A stretch of 64,000 nt of DNA, taken from contig BAAHQB010000054.1 in the NCBI GenBank assembly GCA_054601695.1, positions 310,001 to 374,000 on the forward strand, read 5' to 3'. Of this stretch, positions 56,461 through 64,000 are shown one piece after another (within the stretch, counting starts at the first letter, position 1; every line of letters begins with the position of its first letter). This DNA is from Amorphochlora amoebiformis (taxonomy: Eukaryota > Cercozoa > Chlorarachniophyceae). The notes beneath the pieces are model-generated. The model saw nothing but the letters and a program-made list of their open reading frames with translations, was not told where the DNA came from and did not search any database. The translations under genes and the position numbers were made by a program.

Positions 56461-56742
56461 GCTTCGAAAACAGACGAGTTTCGGCAACCACGGCGCAGCT
56501 TGGCCAGGTAGGGTAAGAGCCAGGGCGGAGTCCCCAAGAGCGGGAGAGAAGTTTGGTTATCCTAAATCAGATATGCGATATATTAATGGATAATATCAAA
56601 TAGCAAATCGGCCGAAATTTCGATGCTAGCGTGATCATGGGCTGTGTCACGCTCTCGGAACATTAAAAGATTTTTTCATCTCAACCGAGAATGACTGCCA
56701 GAAGGTTCTTGCCGCGTTCTGCAGCTGCTCGCAAAAATCGAC
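56461..56742. promoter_or_regulatory. 282-bp bidirectional promoter region (hemB / RCR ligase)
   Basis: TA-repeat-free DNA lies between divergent start codons. GTGTCACGCTC occurs at 56644-56654, sharing GTCACG with the other two head-to-head spacers. The function is inferred from position only. Confidence 0.5.
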
Positions 56743-58161
56743 ATGGGAGCAATGATGACGCATATGTTCGAGGAGTCTGAAGAGGCAAAGCATAGGCGGC
56801 GATCATCGCTGATCGACGCTGCTAAGAAGCGCGCACAGAAGCGTGAGGCGACCATGAAAGCCATCGCCGAACAGACAGTGGCCAAGAAGGGCGCCGCATC
56901 GCAGTCCAGGGACAACGAAAAGCCGGAAGAAGACATCAAGACCGGCGCTGAGTCTGCTGTTAAGCCTGAACCGGGCGAGGACCCAATGGCGGCCAAACGC
57001 GCGGCGTTCCGCAAGATGATGAAGGAGCGTCAAGAGCGTGCTGATAAGGAGCGCAAAGAGAAGGCCATGAAAGCCAAAGAAGAAATCGAAAAAGAGAAGC
57101 CCACATGCTCGATCTGCTTGGGATCCAACGGCGGTGTGCACGAACTCAAGTGCGGTCACACTTTCCACTATGAGTGCATCCACGAGCAGCTGAGCAAGAA
57201 GTGGACATCTCATAGGGTGACCTTCAATTTCATGGCGTGCGCCCTTTGCCGTAAGGACATTGCTCTCCATCAAAACATTTCTGAGACTGAGAAAGAAATC
57301 GTCGCCATGCTCAGCAAATATGCCAAGCTTCGGGAGGAAGTCCACAAAGTGTGCCTGGAGACCGCAAAGGTCGACGGCTCGATCGAGGGCCTTGAGAAGA
57401 TGCCCGATGAAAAGCAGCGAAAGGCTGTTGCGGCGCAGATGGCGGCTTTTCTTTGCTCAGAGTGCACACAGCCGTTCTGCGGCGGTCGTGTCGAATGCGG
57501 GGCGGGCGAGGAGTCAATAGACCCTAAAACACTCATGTGCCAGAAGTGCTCATACAGAATTACTACACGTGGCCGCAAGTGCCCAAAGAACCATGGCGTT
57601 CAATTCGCCATATTTAAATGCGATTGCTGTTGTAACATCGCAACTTATGACTGCTCAGGGAACCACTACTGCAATCCCTGCCACAATAACTTTGACAAAA
57701 AAGTGGGCAGGCCTTTTTGCCGGGGACGTCCAGGTGATAAGTGTCCGTTGGGTATCCCACACGCGCCCAACCAGAGCCGTGACCACAGCATCCGTCGGAA
57801 TGGTTTTGTCGTAGGATGTACTAAGTGTCTTGGAATCGACTCTTACTGCCAAGCCAACTACTATGTGTCAAATCAGACGCGTGCACGATTTGCGAAAGAA
57901 GGGACGTTCTTCGACGAGGGGAGTGCCGAACGCGAAAAGAAGAACAGACAACCAGTCCCCCAACAAATCCCTGCTCCCAAACCAAATTACGCGCTACCAG
58001 TCCCTGTGCGACCAGTCCCCGCGCGACCAGGCCGAGGACCCCACGCGCACCAGTTTCGTCAAGTCCGCTTCCAGCAAGACCAAGGCCCGTCACATCTTAA
58101 CCCAGCACCCAGAGTCCGAAACCCCAATCGTCGTCGGAACCGTCGCCACCTCCGTCAATAA
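56743..58161 (+). CDS. Intronless RING plus tandem-cysteine (RCR/MYCBP2-like) E3 ubiquitin ligase
   Basis: A single 472-codon frame from ATG 56743. Residues 10-118 are a Lys/Glu/Arg-rich helical region. Residues 122-173 form a RING-H2 domain (CSICLGSNGGVHELKCGHTF, HYEC, MACALCRKDI). The KWTSHRVTFNFMACALC stretch closely parallels the RING of PHR proteins (MYCBP2, Highwire, RPM-1). Residues 180-230 are helical, and 238-364 hold a Cys/His-rich module (FLCSECTQPFCGGRVECG, MCQKCS, KCPKNHGVQFAIFKCDCCCN, CSGNHYCNPCHNNF, CPLGIPH, VVGCTKC) matching the tandem-cysteine region. In MYCBP2 this RING-Cys-relay passes ubiquitin between two cysteines and esterifies threonine; the same chemistry here is inferred. 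The C-terminus is Pro/Arg-rich. Animal PHR proteins exceed 4,000 residues, so this is a stand-alone module. It is intronless and GC-richer than its neighbours, suggesting retrocopy or transfer. Confidence 0.86.
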   Translation: MGAMMTHMFEESEEAKHRRRSSLIDAAKKRAQKREATMKAIAEQTVAKKGAASQSRDNEKPEEDIKTGAESAVKPEPGEDPMAAKRAAFRKMMKERQERADKERKEKAMKAKEEIEKEKPTCSICLGSNGGVHELKCGHTFHYECIHEQLSKKWTSHRVTFNFMACALCRKDIALHQNISETEKEIVAMLSKYAKLREEVHKVCLETAKVDGSIEGLEKMPDEKQRKAVAAQMAAFLCSECTQPFCGGRVECGAGEESIDPKTLMCQKCSYRITTRGRKCPKNHGVQFAIFKCDCCCNIATYDCSGNHYCNPCHNNFDKKVGRPFCRGRPGDKCPLGIPHAPNQSRDHSIRRNGFVVGCTKCLGIDSYCQANYYVSNQTRARFAKEGTFFDEGSAEREKKNRQPVPQQIPAPKPNYALPVPVRPVPARPGRGPHAHQFRQVRFQQDQGPSHLNPAPRVRNPNRRRNRRHLRQ

Positions 58162-58658
58162 TCCCACCCCCAGTCCCGTCGTCAATCCACCAAACCTGTC
58201 GTCGATCGAAAAAAAGCGGAAACACGGCCCAATGTTTCTCCAACGTTCGAGTGTGAAAAGCGGAGAGTCGACGGCCGATTGAAAAGTCCGAGCTTCCTAA
58301 CTAGGCTTTGACAGGATTTAGAAATAGTAGGAAACTGAAGATAGTTGACCCAATTTTTAATTATAAAAGGTTCGGGCGCTACGATCGCGAGGCCGGGCTG
58401 ATTGATTTAGTGAAGTAGAAGCAAGTTTGTAGCTTCAATTAAGAATAATTATGAAGATTTCAAGCATCTAAATAATCCGCTGTGATGTATATTTAATGTT
58501 GACAAACTAGTTTACCCAACTGCATGATTTCAGTGAACGTGTGTATAGTAAAATATATTATATATATCATAATTGATTCATAAAATATCATACTATCATT
58601 GACTAGTAAATCTACTAGCAAATCTAGCTAATATCTAGAATATATATATATATATATG

Positions 58659-58703
<45 letters not shown>

Positions 58704-59135
58704 AATGATACATCAGGGTTCGTCGAACTTGTGGTTCATAATATTCAAGGATACGTAGCATTGGAGCTTTTATAATTAGAATAAATCTAGTTAATTGAAC
58801 GGTGGCAGCGCCATGAGACTCAATGTTACCCGGCCTAGACTAGTCCCACTGGCAGCGGTAGCATGCTTATCTAATATGTACATATGCTGTTATACACTTA
58901 CATGAATATCACATACATGTATGGATAGTATGTTTCAATGTATAGACATTCTGGCCAGTAATAATTAGGGTAACATGCCCAGCAATATTTTCTAGATAAT
59001 GTGTAATACCCTTTATGCCGTGTACGTATATCATGATATTTAATCTAGTTAATATTATTTTATGATATATATTAGTACTAGCATCATGATATATATACAC
59101 TAATGATATATACAATGTATTATCATAGTTTCTAA

Positions 59136-59172
<37 letters not shown>

Positions 59173-59598
59173 GTACACACATATACATATATGTTGTACT
59201 ATAGCTAGTATAGCACAAGCATATATATGCAGATATCATAGTATATATATATATATATGTGTATATATATACGTATGTATATATTGTTATAACTATATGT
59301 ATAAATATTATATACATATATATATATATACATACATATATATTATATATACATGTATGTATGTATTTCTAATATGCATCTACACACACACATATACATA
59401 CTAGAAATGTATACATACACGCCTAGACACACTATATACATATATATATATATATATATACATATATCTAGTGTATATATATATGTATATGTATATATAT
59501 ATATGTATAAGCTATATATATTTATATTCTTACAATGTTATTATATATTATATATCAGTGCATATATATACATATACACATATATATCGTATATATAC

Positions 59599-59644
<46 letters not shown>

Positions 59645-59814
59645 CAATATATATCACGAACTGATCGGGTACTATGATATACATATATGTCTTAATTATT
59701 TTGAATGAAATCCCCATTTCGATTTTTGCTATTGTTAGTATTGTCATGAATTTAAATAATTAGTGTTAGTCACAACCTTGAAGCTGAAACGAGTCAAATT
59801 GGCATGACACCTAC
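58162..59814. other. Downstream region of the RCR gene, no supported gene
   Basis: Up to about 58620 the sequence is unique and A+T-rich; a second frame continues open to 58282. (TA)n and a unique block at 58690-59110 follow, in which a minus-strand frame is open but has no family match. The rest is (TA)n and (CATA)n. Confidence 0.5.
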
Positions 59815-59881
59815 AGAAACGCTGGATCCTCCAGCCGCGGCATAACCTTCCTCTGCTTCGCGAATAGGTCTTCTCTCGAAG
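59815..59881 (-). CDS. Possible isolated coding exon, unrecognised
   Basis: A TA-free, GC-richer island is bounded on the minus strand by TGTCAG and by GTAGGT. One frame reads FERRPIREAEEGYAAAGGSS; another reads LREKTYSRSRGRLCRGWRI. I cannot link it with confidence to neighbouring exons. A possible companion exon lies at 60608-60641 (VQGRRDILLSL before GTTTGT). Confidence 0.3.
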
Positions 59882-59919
59882 CTGACATTTAGCATGAATT
59901 ATATATATATATATATACG

Positions 59920-59963
<44 letters not shown>

Positions 59964-59979
59964 TATTATGTATATATAC

Positions 59980-60031
<52 letters not shown>

Positions 60032-60445
60032 TATATAATAATACAGGTAACAACCAAAACTAAAAAGCGCATCGCATCGCTACATATTAACACTTCATCA
60101 TGCTAGCATATCCAATCGCGATATATTTTCTACATGCGATATAGCAAAAGCCGAAAAGTATTCTTCGACTTAATAAAAAAGTGCGGCGCCCAGTATGTAA
60201 CACACACCATTGTACGCACACCATTTGAAACACACATATATATATATATATAAAAATATATATATATATATATATGTATACATGTATATAAGTGTAAACA
60301 TACATGTGTGCTTTTATACAATATGCGCATACACATATGTACATACACACATGTATATACACACATATATATGCACACCATATTACATGTATTACATGTA
60401 TGTACACACACAAATACATATATACATACACATATACACACACAT

Positions 60446-60496
<51 letters not shown>

Positions 60497-60553
60497 AATA
60501 TGTATATATATAATATTATATATTAATATTTATATACACATATAAATGAATAA

Positions 60554-60603
<50 letters not shown>

Positions 60604-60649
60604 CAAACTAATGATAACAAAATGTCTCTACGGCCTTGGACGCTAATGG

Positions 60650-60690
<41 letters not shown>

Positions 60691-60739
60691 CAATATTTAT
60701 ATTTAATTACTCGAGGTCGCTTTTCGTTTGCGGTTTTTC

Positions 60740-64000
<3,261 letters not shown>

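Noticed and set aside
58690-58850. Minus-strand open stretch (APMLRILEYYEPQVRRTL)
   Set aside because: It is open over about 40 codons, but there is no clear acceptor or donor pair, no family match and no linked exons.

Overview
This is nuclear DNA of a eukaryote, almost certainly a plastid-bearing protist. The evidence is many short exons with GT-AG introns, (TA)n-filled introns and intergenic DNA, TTAGGG/CCCTAA telomere-like tracts, and two organelle-type proteins (aminolevulinate dehydratase and ribosomal protein uS15) whose first exons encode a hydrophobic signal-peptide-like segment followed by a basic Ser/Thr/Arg-rich stretch. That is the bipartite presequence expected for a complex (secondary) plastid. 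I cannot name the species. Nearly all long open frames in the window are Tyr/Ile/His/Val translations of (TA)n and are not genes. The genes were rebuilt by hand from TA-free islands, matching splice-site phases and protein families.

Layout, left to right: the 3' half of a HECT E3 ubiquitin ligase (+, 188-3990); an unrecognised acidic, serine-rich protein (-, 4355-11525, 13 exons); an MKT1-like protein with a degenerate XPG/PIN nuclease fold (+, 11609-33526, 26 exons); SDHAF2/SdhE, the succinate dehydrogenase flavination factor (-, 35124-35731); organelle-type ribosomal protein uS15, probably plastid-targeted (+, 36001-39033); plastid-type HemB/ALAD (-, 42335-56460, 18 exons); an intronless RING plus tandem-cysteine (RCR, MYCBP2/PHR-like) ubiquitin ligase module (+, 56743-58161); and poorly resolved minus-strand exons to the right edge. 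Orientation alternates strictly (+ - + - + - + -), giving three head-to-head pairs separated by 83, 269 and 282 bp of TA-poor DNA. All three gaps carry a GTCACG/CGTGAC hexamer.

The most unusual feature is inside the introns. Several exons or exon edges are amplified in tandem, with copies separated by (TA)n. Ten partial copies of hemB exon 16, each with its 5' splice site, lie behind the real exon. Four identical copies and one decayed copy of a 38-nt microexon lie in the MKT1-like gene. About eight copies of an acceptor plus exon start lie just upstream of another MKT1-like exon, and the copies I read run into an in-frame TAG. A second theme is CCCTAA-type tracts inside introns, in most cases with CCCTAA on the coding strand, which supplies CTAAC branch-point-like sequence. 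The genes are housekeeping functions (ubiquitin ligation, mRNA regulation, respiration, plastid translation, tetrapyrrole synthesis) with no operon-like relationship.
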